Below, in pieces: positions 36,101-42,836 of a stretch of 64,000 nucleotides of DNA. The notes beneath the pieces are model-generated. The model ran no database searches, had not been told where the DNA came from, and saw only the letters and a list, made by a program, of their open reading frames with translations. The stretch covers positions 4,075,469 through 4,139,468 of the forward strand of contig NC_040021.1 of NCBI RefSeq assembly GCF_000972845.2. Direction: 5' to 3'. Within the stretch, counting starts at the first letter, position 1, and each line of letters begins with the position of its first letter. This DNA comes from Larimichthys crocea. Taxonomy: Eukaryota; Chordata; Actinopteri; Sciaenidae. The translations under genes and the position numbers were made by a program.

Positions 36101-39100
36101 TTTTTTTTTTCACTGAAAACATCTGCCCGCTGCATCTGGATATGATGTGACGAGCGCTGTGACGATAAACCGAAACAGTAAAGCTGCAGAAGACACCAAA
36201 ACGCTGTAGTGCTAAAGCTGGAAGATAAATCTCTCTTTGGTCGTCACCTTTTCCACATCACACGTTAATATAATCCAGCTTTAAAGACACGATGAAATGA
36301 AAAACACATTTTCCAAGTTATAATTTAACATCCCAGTGTTGTTTGATCTTGCTAAATGACTCGTGGCAACATTTTTCCAATATTTATGTAACAAAAACCT
36401 TCTTCTGTCTTACTGTAATAACTGTAACCCACCAAACGTGACTTGGAGTTAATAGCTTAACACCTCCCGTCCAATCAAATGTCAAGGATCCCTGCCTTCA
36501 TCTTCAGTGTGTTCAAAAAAATATGTAAACAGTGGACAATGCTGAGTTTTTGGGGAGGAAAAACCGACAAAGGGGGGTCATATACAGTGTACGTAATAGT
36601 ATTTGCCGAGCACTGCAACACGAGTAAATCCTGAGCAGCCCCACGAGCATTTGGAAAGAAAACACTTGTGAAAAAGGTGACTCTAACCAGGAAGCCACCT
36701 CTTTCAGCTTTCAAACAACTCCCTTCCCGAATGCATCTGCCAAGCCTGCTGCTGCTGCTGCTGCTGCTGGCTGGACACATGACAGAGGGAGTCTTAGCAT
36801 GGCGGTGAGAAAGCCCCTCCTCACTGCCTCTCGAGGCCAGCAGTGCGGTTTGGAGGGAACACGGGGATGCTCCGTCTCAGGAGACAAGTTGCTGTGGTCT
36901 GTAATTCACGGGAAAACCCACTTTCAGCGTTTTATACTCCATACTGTGAGCCTCTAGGAAGAAGTCCTGGGTTATTTTTACTTCTTTTCATCAGTTTCCA
37001 AAGGCCTTACCAAAGAAAGCAGCTTTATGAAAGATGCAGAAGTTCCAACAAAGCTGCATCGATGTGAAAAAACTAAATATGAGTTTGGGTGAGTAAAAAG
37101 TCAAATTTAATCTCCCCATATGGCTTTCATGTGAGCTGGGAAGGAAGTATAAGTTAAAAGGGAAATGCCACAGCAGAGAGAGAGAGAGAGCACCCCACCC
37201 AAACTGGGGACAGTTGCCCACAGTCACCACCGCTGGCCCTGAAATGGAAGAGGGGTGTTTTGGCAAGGCGGTTTGCAACAAAGAGCATACTGACGCTGCT
37301 GCCCACCGCTAACCAGAGGGAATCTATAGCTGCAGAAAACATGCCAGCCCCGGGTGAACATTCCTGCCTTGCTTGAATGTGTGTTTACGATGTGTTTTGT
37401 AACAGTGGGCTAAAAAAGCCTGAACAGAAAGATATCCTGCGAGCAAGTCGTATGCAGGAGTTAACGCTCACCTCCGCGTCTGTCTTCGAATGCCAGTATT
37501 TAGAGCAGAAGTGGGGGAGGGTCGAGTTACCAAGCAGGCAGTTTCTGAGGGATCTACACTCTCTGGTAGCCCAGACATCCTCTGCCCATTGACAACAAAC
37601 AAACAAAGGCTATTTCTAACAGCTTTTACTCAATAAGTGCTCTAAATAAACACAGTGATAAAAGTATCACTGTGCAGACTTCCGACTAAAAACCCACATT
37701 TGCGCATTTTCATGTGAAAATCTCTCCAAAAATTCCCACAGGATGTGTTTTGTTGCCGGAAAAATAAGATTAGCACTTCGGAAATTGCTTTCAGCCCTTT
37801 CAGTCCAGCGTGCTCTGATCAGATCCATTAAGTGTGAGCGAGATGGGTTGCAGCAAAGTGCGCTGCTGTCCGCCACAGTGTGCAGTAATATACTCACTGT
37901 CAAACATTTTGCCTATAAAACAATTTCCTTTCAATTTCCTTCACTTTTAGTGTTTCTCATCATAAATCTTTGCGGCATTTTTTGACCCATAAAACATTTG
38001 TTAGACCATAAACATTGAAGCCTTCGTTGGTCATATCCAAGCTTGCTAGGTTTCAGCCTTCTTCCTCTCTTCTTCCTTCCGTTGGCATGCTGCAACTTTT
38101 CTTGGCAGATATGCGCCAACTGTCAATCGACAGCGTGAATTATGTATTATGGTTGAGGGCGGATTGTTCATGGGCGTCCTCGTGTACGTGCTCGAGACAT
38201 AAAACAAGATCCACTGATCAAAAAACGGGTCAAAGACTCCACAGGTGGTCTTTAAACCGCAATCAAGACAGTGAAATGGTCACCAGTGCTTACCGTCCTT
38301 ATTGCCGTTCTTTCTCAGGGAAAACACCACAGCCAAGATGACCACCAGTAAACACAGCAGCAGGACCTGAAATAAAGAGAACAAATGTCAGGAAGTTCAA
38401 ACACGTCTAAAGGATGTTTAGATTGAGCTCTTGGCGACAAGATAAAAAAACAAGAGGTCTGTTGAGTAATGATCAACAGTGTTCTTGCCCGTGCTCTCTG
38501 AATCATTTTACCTGTCAGTAACTAGCTTCAGACTTAATGTCAGTGAAGAAAAGAATCAAACTTCAAAACTTTGGTATTTTGAATGATGCTGTGGTGAAAA
38601 TGACCTTGGCTGCTCTACTGGCCCTCCAGACATACTTGACTGTCAGCTACATGCCTTGTAACCATTCTGTAAACATACCGTAGCAGATTTCTGGCCCTTT
38701 GAGAGAAGACATAAATCAGGACATTGTGCAGTTCATAAACACCTCGTTCCATCACTACAACAGAAACACTGTTTTTCTTTATGCATGCTAGTGGTCTTGG
38801 CTCTGGTGATGGCAATGTAGCTGGTTTGGTCCGCCACTTTGGTCCAGACTGAAATACCTCAACATTCATGATCCCCCGAGGGTGAATCCTACAGACTTTC
38901 CTGTTTGTCTTACCTCTTCTTGAGCAATTTTTCACTCGTCTGGTGAAATATTTTAACATTTATTGGGTGGTTTCACAATTTTGTACAAACATTCGTGGTC
39001 CTCAGAGGATGAACTGTAATAACTTTGGTGACTCAGGGTTGTACTTGTGGCTCTGAGTGACCTTTGGAAGTGTTGCTGTGGATTTTGAGACATTCATGCT

Positions 39101-42100
39101 CCCCACAGGATGAATTCCGACCCTGACTTGTCCCCTAGCGCCGTCATTTGGTGCGCTTGGTGGTAATAAGCAAAAGGTCGAATGCTAACATGGTAAACTA
39201 AGATGGTGACCATACAACTTCATTCCTAGTGTTTTCTCTTGTCCAGTCTCTTGGCTTGGTGGTCGCCTGCCTTATTGCCTCATCAACCAACTCATGCTGC
39301 ATAAAACTCCAGCTCAGACTTCCAGACTGTTCAGTCTCCCCTGTGGTAATGACACTGCAGTGCTCTTCTGACATTTTTCACTTTTGATTAATCATGTTTT
39401 TTTCCTGTGCTTCAGGAAAACCCCTGTCTGCCATCCTCATACCACGTCCAGCTCAGTTTGCCTAGACGTCTGCACTCTGGGATTCCTGTCATCATCACCA
39501 CCGTGCACATTCCCTTTGTGTCTTTAACAAACTGTTTTAACGAGATCTACTCTCCGAGTCTGCTACTATTCTCATTAACGGGGCATTTACAAGCTCATAG
39601 AGCTGCACGCTGAACGTGGTTGCAAATTCTCATTTGCCCGCCCTTTGATTTACTCATTGCTTATCTTATTTGTGAGATTTCGATCTTTATTTGAGATGGG
39701 ATGAAGGCCCTGCAGTGCGAAAGAGGCCTAGTATTTATTTACATAACCCCTGTCCTGTGTAATTTAATCATTTCCACCTTCCCACATACACCATCTCCAA
39801 CTGTCCAAATGTTGGTCTTGGCCCTTTTGTAATTGAAAAGTCAAAGGGGAAAAGTCCTGGCTGATCCTTGATAAGCTGCTTGGCTCATATCTGCCTGGTT
39901 GTCCTATCTGGTTGTAATTATAGAGGCATTTCAAAGAGTCAGTATGTTTGGAGAAGGATGTCTTTAAAAGTATTACGATTGCTACTTCTTTGGAAGCCTC
40001 TGCAACACCCACACCAGGCCCTGCAGAGGTTATCATGGTTGCTTAATTAGCAGCTGGAAGTTAAAAGATGCCTACTTGTGCTGCCTCATGACTAACAGTC
40101 TAACAGAATTATAACATGTCAATGAAGGTTCACGGTCCATGATTTGTGTCTTGGATGTGCATTTTCTTTTCGTTTATCCCCTGTAATAATTCATAACTCG
40201 CTCATTCAAGCTGTGGCGGATATTGTTTCTTGTTTTAAGACTACCGAACTAAACACTACATTACATTTAAAGGCTGAATCTCTATGGAGTCAGTCTCAAA
40301 AAAGCAGGACTGTGGGAACCATCACCCACAAGTAATCCCTTTAGTGCATTTCACATACACAAGAATTCCTAGACAGGTATGAAAATATGCTGCTATGTGT
40401 GCGCGGTGTCTGGGTATGTGCACTTATTTTCTCCAGCTATAGGTGAAGACGGAGACAGGAAGAGTGGATCGGGGCTCCTTGGGAAAGACGTGGTCTTTGT
40501 GGGCTGTGAAAGTAAACTGTCTGTCTGGTGGAAACCTACACGTCAGACTCCAAAACACACAACCGATTTCACGTTTTGTCTCTATTGTCTACACAGTAAA
40601 GATCTGATTAGACTGTTGGGAGTCCAAAACCAAACCACACGTGAAAAATCAATGTCATAATTTGTTTGAAAAACTAACAAGTGACCTGCATGTTAGAGCA
40701 AAAATAGCCCTGCTTTGTGTCTCTGCGCCCAAGATGTTGCAATCAACCTCATGCAAGTTCTTAAATAACACTGTAGTAGTTTAGCCAGCACAAATACTGC
40801 AATTACTTACAGATGTACGGTGGCTGATGTATGACAGGACAGAGCATATTGTTGTCTAGACATCACCACATGTGTATTTAATCAGCATTCAGCAGACAGC
40901 GACTCAAATCGCCGGTTCTTGAGGTTTTAGCTGGAGTTTGCTAGTAAATAGTGAAAGGTGTGTTTACTGTGCAGTTCATAGTTAAGTGAGGAGATGGATT
41001 GGTGGCGTAATATGTCAAAGTATTTTATTATTTTACTGTAAAAATTTGACATAGCACCGACCACACAGCGTTTAATACACATATTTCTTTGCAATTCTTT
41101 CAATTATGGTCTTCATGTAAAGCCCCAAAATGTATCCTGGTTTCTCTGTGGAATATGTGTGGCTTATCTCAATGCCTCAAGGGGTAGCGGGCAATAAAAG
41201 ATGCCATTGTTTCTGGGTCTCCGTCTTCCGAGACAAGTCAAAGATTCTTGGGGACAACAAACAAATCAGTCATTCCAACGTCCGAGCAGATTCCCATCAA
41301 CGTCAGAAGACAGTTGGAAGATTGTTCGGGGGGACAAGAAGACTGACTCTCACCAAATTTAAATCAAGTATTTGTCTTTTGAAATCCGACTACAAGAGCT
41401 AGATAAACAGGATGTGACCTCTATATGACTATGCCCCTCAGCACATGTTTTTAATTAAAGCTTGATTGCCATCACACATGCTCTACGCCGGGCATGTTTG
41501 CCCACGATACAGCGGCATATATGTGTACACAATGGGAACTGATTCGATGAACTTGTGCACAGAAAAAGTTGAATGGTTCAGTGTTTACAGATGTTGTTTT
41601 TCTTGATCGTGCATCAAAGTAAATTGAAATTTTTTTGGATTGTTGGTTGCACGAAAACAAGCTTTTTATTTCATGGTTCCACCATGTGCACGCCATGTTT
41701 CATTGACAAAACTCATTTTTTCCGCCTTCTGCTTTGCAACGCCTCAAACATCCATTTTAAACATCTGAAATAGGATCCATAGCCGTAAAGACCTTACCCT
41801 CTTGACTCTGACTGCAGCTTAAACTTAACTCTTTTGGATCACAATCAACAGCACTGTGGTCTTAAAAGCCCGGTCCTGCTTTGCTGTAGATCATCTCCAC
41901 ATGTAGTGTTACTTCTGGCCTCTGGTCCTTTTTTTGCACCGGAGTGAAAACATTTTGTTTCCACTTTCACACTCACGCTGACCGTCTCGACTGTTTGGCA
42001 GCTGCAGGAATAATCACACTATGGGTAAACAGCGTATAGACGCTGTGGCATTTGATTCCTGGTGGGTGATGACTTCTCATCGTTGATTTATTTGCAAACC

Positions 42101-42726
42101 ACTTTGACCATTAACCGATTGATTTAGCGTACGAAATGTTAGGGTTAGGGTTAGTTTGCTCGACCCAAAGACCAAAACCCAAAGATACGCAGTTTATAGC
42201 CACATTTGACCAAGAAAAAACAGACTTTACTAGTTTGTGTAGCTGTAACCAGAGGATGCGGAATGGCATTTACTAGTTTTGCTTGGAAAAAAATGACTGA
42301 AATGATGGTTAGTCTACCTATTAATCATTTAAATTCAAACACTTGGAGACTTTACAAACACACTGCATTGTCCTGCAGTAAAACTGTAGAGCCCTATAAG
42401 GAATATATAAAGTCTACTGAGTAATGCATAGAGTGGCTATAAAGCAGAATTTTACAGGACTATGAGCTGTTTTTGTGCACACTTTAACAAACATAAAGAA
42501 CACCATGTGGCCTTCAGCTGTTGTTTGCAGTGTTAGAGAAGAGTTAGGTGGTCAGACAGAGATGTAGGTGAGTAGGTATGCGTTGCATTGGACGTACCCC
42601 TGTGATGATTTTACAGTTATTCCTCTTGTTTCCACGTCCACCGGTTCCTCTTTGACTCTCCACCTCTGATGCAAATAAAGACGCAGCCTGTTCAGCGGCG
42701 CCGTCCTCTCCTTTGGTTACTTCCAT
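13230..42726 (-). CDS. enpp1: Ectonucleotide pyrophosphatase/phosphodiesterase, ENPP1/ENPP3 class
   Basis: Type II membrane ectoenzyme that, in this family, hydrolyses extracellular nucleotides such as ATP to AMP and pyrophosphate. I place 21 exons with canonical splice sites, about 738 codons in all. Seen: a 43-residue cytoplasmic tail, a signal anchor (exon 2), most of the phosphodiesterase domain (exons 3-13), and the linker and nuclease-like domain with an intact calcium loop DEDYDGHVD (exons 14-21). Zinc ligands corresponding to mouse D358, H362, D405, H406 and H517 are present. Not found: both somatomedin-B exons and the exon(s) with D200 and the nucleophile T238. Exon 3 ends in phase 2 and exon 4 starts in phase 0, so something is missing there. 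Mammalian ENPP1 is about 906-925 residues. The core looks ENPP1-like ([12 protein letters not shown]), while [10 protein letters not shown] and [11 protein letters not shown] look ENPP3-like. The class is secure; the paralogue is not. Confidence 0.8.
13489..13633 (-). CDS. enpp1: enpp exon 20
   Basis: Contains [20 protein letters not shown] and [26 protein letters not shown] and ILPH.PD..ESC are family motifs. CTCCAG acceptor, GTGAGT donor, ends in phase 0. Confidence 0.94.
14609..14624 (+). repeat. CA dinucleotide microsatellite
   Basis: Short CA run in the intron between enpp exons 19 and 20. The rest of that intron shows no recognised feature. Confidence 0.85.
15735..15867 (-). CDS. enpp1: enpp exon 19, calcium loop
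   Basis: Encodes [20 protein letters not shown], then [20 protein letters not shown] and [14 protein letters not shown] is the EF-hand-like calcium loop of the nuclease-like domain with its acidic ligands in place. CTGCAG acceptor, GTAAGT donor. Confidence 0.94.
16272..16301 (+). repeat. TTTA tetranucleotide microsatellite
   Basis: Seven or so TTTA/CTTA units in the intron between enpp exons 18 and 19. Confidence 0.8.
17549..17623 (-). CDS. enpp1: enpp exon 18, nuclease-like domain
   Basis: Encodes [20 protein letters not shown] then FPAFK, matching L(L/I)(T/A)SN.(V/A)PM...F. TCTGTAG acceptor, GTGAGT donor. Confidence 0.9.
18126..18157 (+). repeat. TG dinucleotide microsatellite
   Basis: About 16 TG units in the intron between enpp exons 17 and 18, about 130 bases from the exon 17 donor. 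Confidence 0.93.
18254..18275 (+). repeat. CA repeat at the enpp exon 17 donor
   Basis: On the transcribed strand this is a TG run starting about 9 bases after the exon 17 5' splice site. TG runs next to splice sites can bind splicing regulators such as CELF or TDP-43 proteins (general knowledge). Confidence 0.85.
18284..18419 (-). CDS. enpp1: enpp exon 17, nuclease-like domain
   Basis: Starts [20 protein letters not shown] then [20 protein letters not shown] and [15 protein letters not shown] is close to human ENPP3 CLRADVRVPP. The acceptor TCTCTGTCTTAG follows a short CT run. The donor GTGAGT is directly followed by a TG repeat (18254-18275). Confidence 0.88.
18755..18990 (+). repeat. Interspersed repeat with the CATCCTCTGGGG block
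   Basis: Contains CAACCTCATGGTGGTGCTAG, TTCATCCTCTGGGGTCCATG and TAGCTGTTGAGATATTC. The same blocks recur at 20425-20720 and, inverted, near 38980-39160. It is a family widespread in fish. Confidence 0.75.
19721..19875 (-). CDS. enpp1: enpp exon 16, nuclease-like domain
   Basis: Ends with [20 protein letters not shown] followed by [10 protein letters not shown], matching the C(L)L....Y..GYS...LMPLW..YT pattern. Also has FGTPQVVQ, like PYGRPRIL. GTTTCAG acceptor, GTGAGT donor, phase 0 end. Confidence 0.93.
19967..20006 (-). CDS. enpp1: enpp exon 15 (micro-exon)
   Basis: 40 bases encoding [13 protein letters not shown]. It sits in the variable linker before the nuclease-like domain. The support is phase continuity, TTTTTGTAG acceptor and GTGAGT donor, since the sequence itself is poorly conserved. 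Confidence 0.7.
20060..20225 (+). repeat. Interspersed repeat (CCAAGGACAC...CTGAGCCACAGCC)
   Basis: Contains TTCCAAGGACACTGCGGCAT, GACTGGAGGAGCCGGGGATC and CTACCTCCTGAGCCACAGCC, a very common fish element. It starts about 50 bases upstream of enpp exon 15 on the transcribed strand. Confidence 0.7.
20425..20720 (+). repeat. Interspersed repeat with the CATCCTCTGGGG block
   Basis: Contains ATGGTGATGCTAAAGGGAA, TTTCATCCTCTGGGGACCAC and CACAATTTCATAACCATC. Same family and orientation as 18755-18990, in the intron between enpp exons 14 and 15. Confidence 0.75.
20780..20964 (-). CDS. enpp1: enpp exon 14, inter-domain linker
   Basis: 62 codons: [20 protein letters not shown], then a linker with the cysteines of DTCDA and [21 protein letters not shown] is an invariant ENPP1/2/3 motif. 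CCTCCAG acceptor, GTATGT donor, ends in phase 0. A 141-codon plus-strand ORF overlaps it as a shadow. Confidence 0.94.
21460..21740 (+). repeat. 300-bp interspersed repeat, copy B
   Basis: Same order of blocks as copy A, plus strand, in the intron between enpp exons 13 and 14. It has a short internal deletion relative to copy A near the CCCCATG segment. Confidence 0.85.
22029..22116 (-). CDS. enpp1: enpp exon 13
   Basis: Encodes [20 protein letters not shown] then [23 protein letters not shown] closes the phosphodiesterase domain. TTTTCAG acceptor, GTAAGT donor. Confidence 0.94.
23759..23828 (-). CDS. enpp1: enpp exon 12, last zinc ligand
   Basis: Encodes [20 protein letters not shown] then TNMQ. 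The His of GFHGSDN corresponds to zinc ligand H517. TTGACAG acceptor, GTCAGA donor, phase 0 end. GFHGSDN is ENPP1-like; human ENPP3 has GNHGYNN. Confidence 0.94.
24475..24965 (+). repeat. GTGTGGGATTTAG repeat, interrupted by a hAT-like element
   Basis: The left half (GAACAATGTGTGGGATTTAG) and the right half (GAATCTAGCAGTGTAGTTGC, ATTGCAACCCCC) together match the uninterrupted copy at 61611-61690. The two halves show where the insertion took place. Confidence 0.65.
24503..24911. mobile_element. Non-autonomous hAT-like DNA transposon
   Basis: About 409 bases with imperfect inverted ends (CAGAGGTTCTCAA at the left, TTGAGAATCGCGG at the right). It is flanked by 8-bp near-duplicates, ATTTAGAG and ATTCAGAG. 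Inverted ends of this type and 8-bp target duplications are hAT traits. It has no transposase frame. It interrupts a short interspersed repeat whose halves lie on either side. Confidence 0.7.
25010..25507 (+). mobile_element. LINE (L2/CR1-like) reverse transcriptase fragment, 5' part
   Basis: Plus-strand translation gives [16 protein letters not shown], the YADD catalytic box of reverse transcriptase. Further on there are stretches like [13 protein letters not shown] and, in another frame, SRIDCCNSI. Frames shift and stops are frequent, so this is a dead fragment. It continues at 25971 after an LTR-like insertion. Confidence 0.8.
25508..25965. mobile_element. Solo LTR-like element 1, inserted in the LINE
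   Basis: 458 bases starting TGTTAT and ending ATAACA, flanked by CATAT and CAAAT (5-bp target duplication with one mismatch). It has an AATAAA-type hexamer near 25884. There is no internal retroviral or retrotransposon coding region, so it is best read as a solo LTR left after recombination. The class (retrovirus-like or other LTR element) cannot be told from the LTR alone. Confidence 0.75.
25971..26035 (+). mobile_element. LINE reverse transcriptase fragment, 3' part
   Basis: Translates as [20 protein letters not shown], the 'PIL..LHWLP' motif that follows directly on from 25507 in intact L2-type LINEs. It proves the LTR-like element split one older insertion. Confidence 0.78.
26252..26379 (-). 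CDS. enpp1: enpp exon 11
   Basis: Starts [20 protein letters not shown], then [20 protein letters not shown] and AA. PYL...LPKR.H.A is the family signature here. The acceptor TTCTGAAG is weak in pyrimidines. Donor GTAAGT. Confidence 0.9.
26520..26551 (-). CDS. enpp1: enpp exon 10 (micro-exon)
   Basis: Only 32 bases: [11 protein letters not shown], equal to F.YE...KNLS in the family. CTCCTCAG acceptor, GTATGC donor. It is supported by phase continuity with both neighbours. Confidence 0.88.
26649..26780 (-). CDS. enpp1: enpp exon 9
   Basis: Encodes [20 protein letters not shown], then [17 protein letters not shown]. It corresponds to GMEQ...GPAARLRP of ENPP1. TTCACAG acceptor, GTGAGT donor. 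Confidence 0.92.
27543..27651 (-). CDS. enpp1: enpp exon 8, zinc-ligand motif
   Basis: Starts [20 protein letters not shown] and ends NLIVISDH plus one base of Gly. The Asp-His of SDHG correspond to zinc ligands D405 and H406. CTTCAG acceptor, GTAAGA donor. Confidence 0.94.
28182..28495. mobile_element. Solo LTR-like element 2, internally deleted
   Basis: Starts TGTTATATAAAAATTAGG and shares AGTTCAAGGACAGGAGAGAC, GAGCTCCTCGGGGAGCC and GTGTTGCACTGTTAAACGCT with element 1. It lacks about 100 internal bases and the ATAACA end. Intron between enpp exons 7 and 8. Confidence 0.72.
28624..28696 (-). CDS. enpp1: enpp exon 7, zinc-ligand motif
   Basis: Encodes [20 protein letters not shown] then PKSSQ. 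The Asp and His of EPDSAGH correspond to mouse ENPP1 zinc ligands D358 and H362. TTTTTAG acceptor, GTCAGT donor, ends in phase 0. Confidence 0.94.
28780..28845 (-). CDS. enpp1: enpp exon 6
   Basis: 66 bases encoding [20 protein letters not shown] then DER, matching the FEER..(V/L)L.WL.LP..ER segment. GCACAG acceptor, GTACGA donor. Confidence 0.92.
28956..29065 (-). CDS. enpp1: enpp exon 5
   Basis: Encodes [20 protein letters not shown] and [21 protein letters not shown] is an invariant family motif. Its acceptor lies directly next to the long pyrimidine tract at 29066-29660. Donor GTAAGA. Confidence 0.93.
29066..29660 (+). repeat. GGAGA purine tract with higher-order repeats
   Basis: About 595 bases almost wholly of A and G on the plus strand, built of GGAGA, GAGAA and GGACA units. 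Longer blocks recur, for example GGACAGGACACGACAAGAGA. On the transcribed strand it is a continuous pyrimidine tract ending at the enpp exon 5 acceptor. It gives several spurious long ORFs. Confidence 0.96.
30448..30567 (-). CDS. enpp1: enpp exon 4
   Basis: 40 codons: [20 protein letters not shown] and onward to WYQGEP. This follows the catalytic TKTFPN segment in all ENPPs of this class. CTGCAG acceptor, GTAAGT donor, phase 0 at both ends, which does not fit exon 3. Confidence 0.92.
30855..31030 (+). repeat. AGTACTTAAGT interspersed repeat
   Basis: AGCAGTGGTGGAAAGTAAGT, TTCAAGTACTGTACTTAAGT and TTGAGGTATTTGTATTTGTG resemble the unit of the tandem array at 58430-59830 and the segment at 889-1030. 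It lies in the intron between enpp exons 3 and 4. Confidence 0.6.
31541..31672. mobile_element. Possible short hAT-like element
   Basis: The left end (CCACTGGGTTTCAAACC) and right end (CCAGTTTGAGAACCACTG) are roughly inverted, as in hAT-derived elements. I could not define target duplications with certainty. Confidence 0.35.
32320..32767. mobile_element. Solo LTR-like element 3, diverged
   Basis: The right half (GAGCTCCTCGAGGAGCC, GTGTTGCACTGTGAAACGCT, AATAATAAATTCAACTTAAA, ending CGTAACA) matches element 1. The left half is diverged and its start is approximate. Intron between enpp exons 3 and 4, where coding exons seem to be missing. Confidence 0.65.
32805..32960 (-). repeat. GTCTTGGTCTTG minisatellite-like repeat
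   Basis: Irregular reiteration of GTCTTGGTCTTG and variants on the plus strand. It follows LTR-like element 3 and creates a spurious minus-strand ORF rich in RPRPD. Confidence 0.8.
33718..33778 (-). CDS. enpp1: enpp exon 3, linker to the phosphodiesterase domain
   Basis: In the phase set by exon 2 it reads [20 protein letters not shown] and ends in GG. It aligns with the family's SWLEE.C....QCPEGF linker. The first cysteine of that linker is replaced by Asp. CAGCAG offers two acceptor choices three bases apart. The donor is GTAATG, leaving phase 2. Confidence 0.72.
34288..34350 (+). repeat. TACTTTATTAATCCC-type teleost repeat
   Basis: CAGAATCAGAAATACTTTAT followed by TAATCCCCACAGGGA. It is a very common fish 3' repeat tail, here in the intron between enpp exons 2 and 3. 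Confidence 0.65.
36748..36769 (+). repeat. CTG trinucleotide run
   Basis: Seven CTG units in the intron between enpp exons 2 and 3. The surrounding 4.5 kb shows no exon that I can recognise. Confidence 0.9.
38294..38366 (-). CDS. enpp1: enpp exon 2, signal anchor
   Basis: Encodes [20 protein letters not shown] then GNKD. A 17-residue hydrophobic span followed by Arg/Lys fits a type II signal anchor. TATTTCAG acceptor, GTAAGC donor, ends in phase 1. Confidence 0.82.
38980..39160 (-). repeat. Interspersed repeat with the CATCCTCTGGGG block, inverted
   Basis: Plus strand reads CATTCGTGGTCCTCAGAGGA and CATGCTCCCCACAGGATGAA. These are reverse-complement versions of the block, repeated twice. Intron between enpp exons 1 and 2; the boundaries are approximate. 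Confidence 0.6.
42598..42726 (-). CDS. enpp1: enpp exon 1, cytoplasmic tail (start codon)
   Basis: 43 codons from ATG at 42726-42724, starting [20 protein letters not shown] and ending NCKIITG before GTACGT. AASLF lies where mammalian ENPP1 has its AASLL basolateral-sorting motif. The upstream in-frame triplets contain no ATG. Confidence 0.78.
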
Positions 42727-42826
42727 GCTGCTGCGCGCTGACAAACTCCTGCCAGTGTGTGTGTGCGTGTTTTTGTCCAGGAGGGACCGGCACAGAGTGT
42801 CAGGCAGAGTGAGGAGGGTGAGCAGT

Positions 42827-42836
42827 ATATACTGAG
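42827..42836 (-). promoter_or_regulatory. Candidate TATA box of the enpp gene
   Basis: The minus strand reads CAGTATATACTG about 105 bases upstream of the start codon. A start site about 30 bases downstream would give a leader of roughly 75 bases. This is based on position and sequence only. Confidence 0.3.

Noticed and set aside
37460..37606. Minus-strand segment ending CGGAG before GTGAGC, considered as a missing enpp exon
   Set aside because: The translation (ending [10 protein letters not shown]) matches neither somatomedin-B nor the phosphodiesterase domain, and the donor alone is not enough.
41130..41402. 90-codon plus-strand ORF
   Set aside because: No recognisable motif, antisense inside enpp intron 1, no good splice sites.
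42138..42155. Telomere-like TTAGGGTTAGGG
   Set aside because: Only about two and a half units in an intron; expected by chance or as a minor interstitial repeat.
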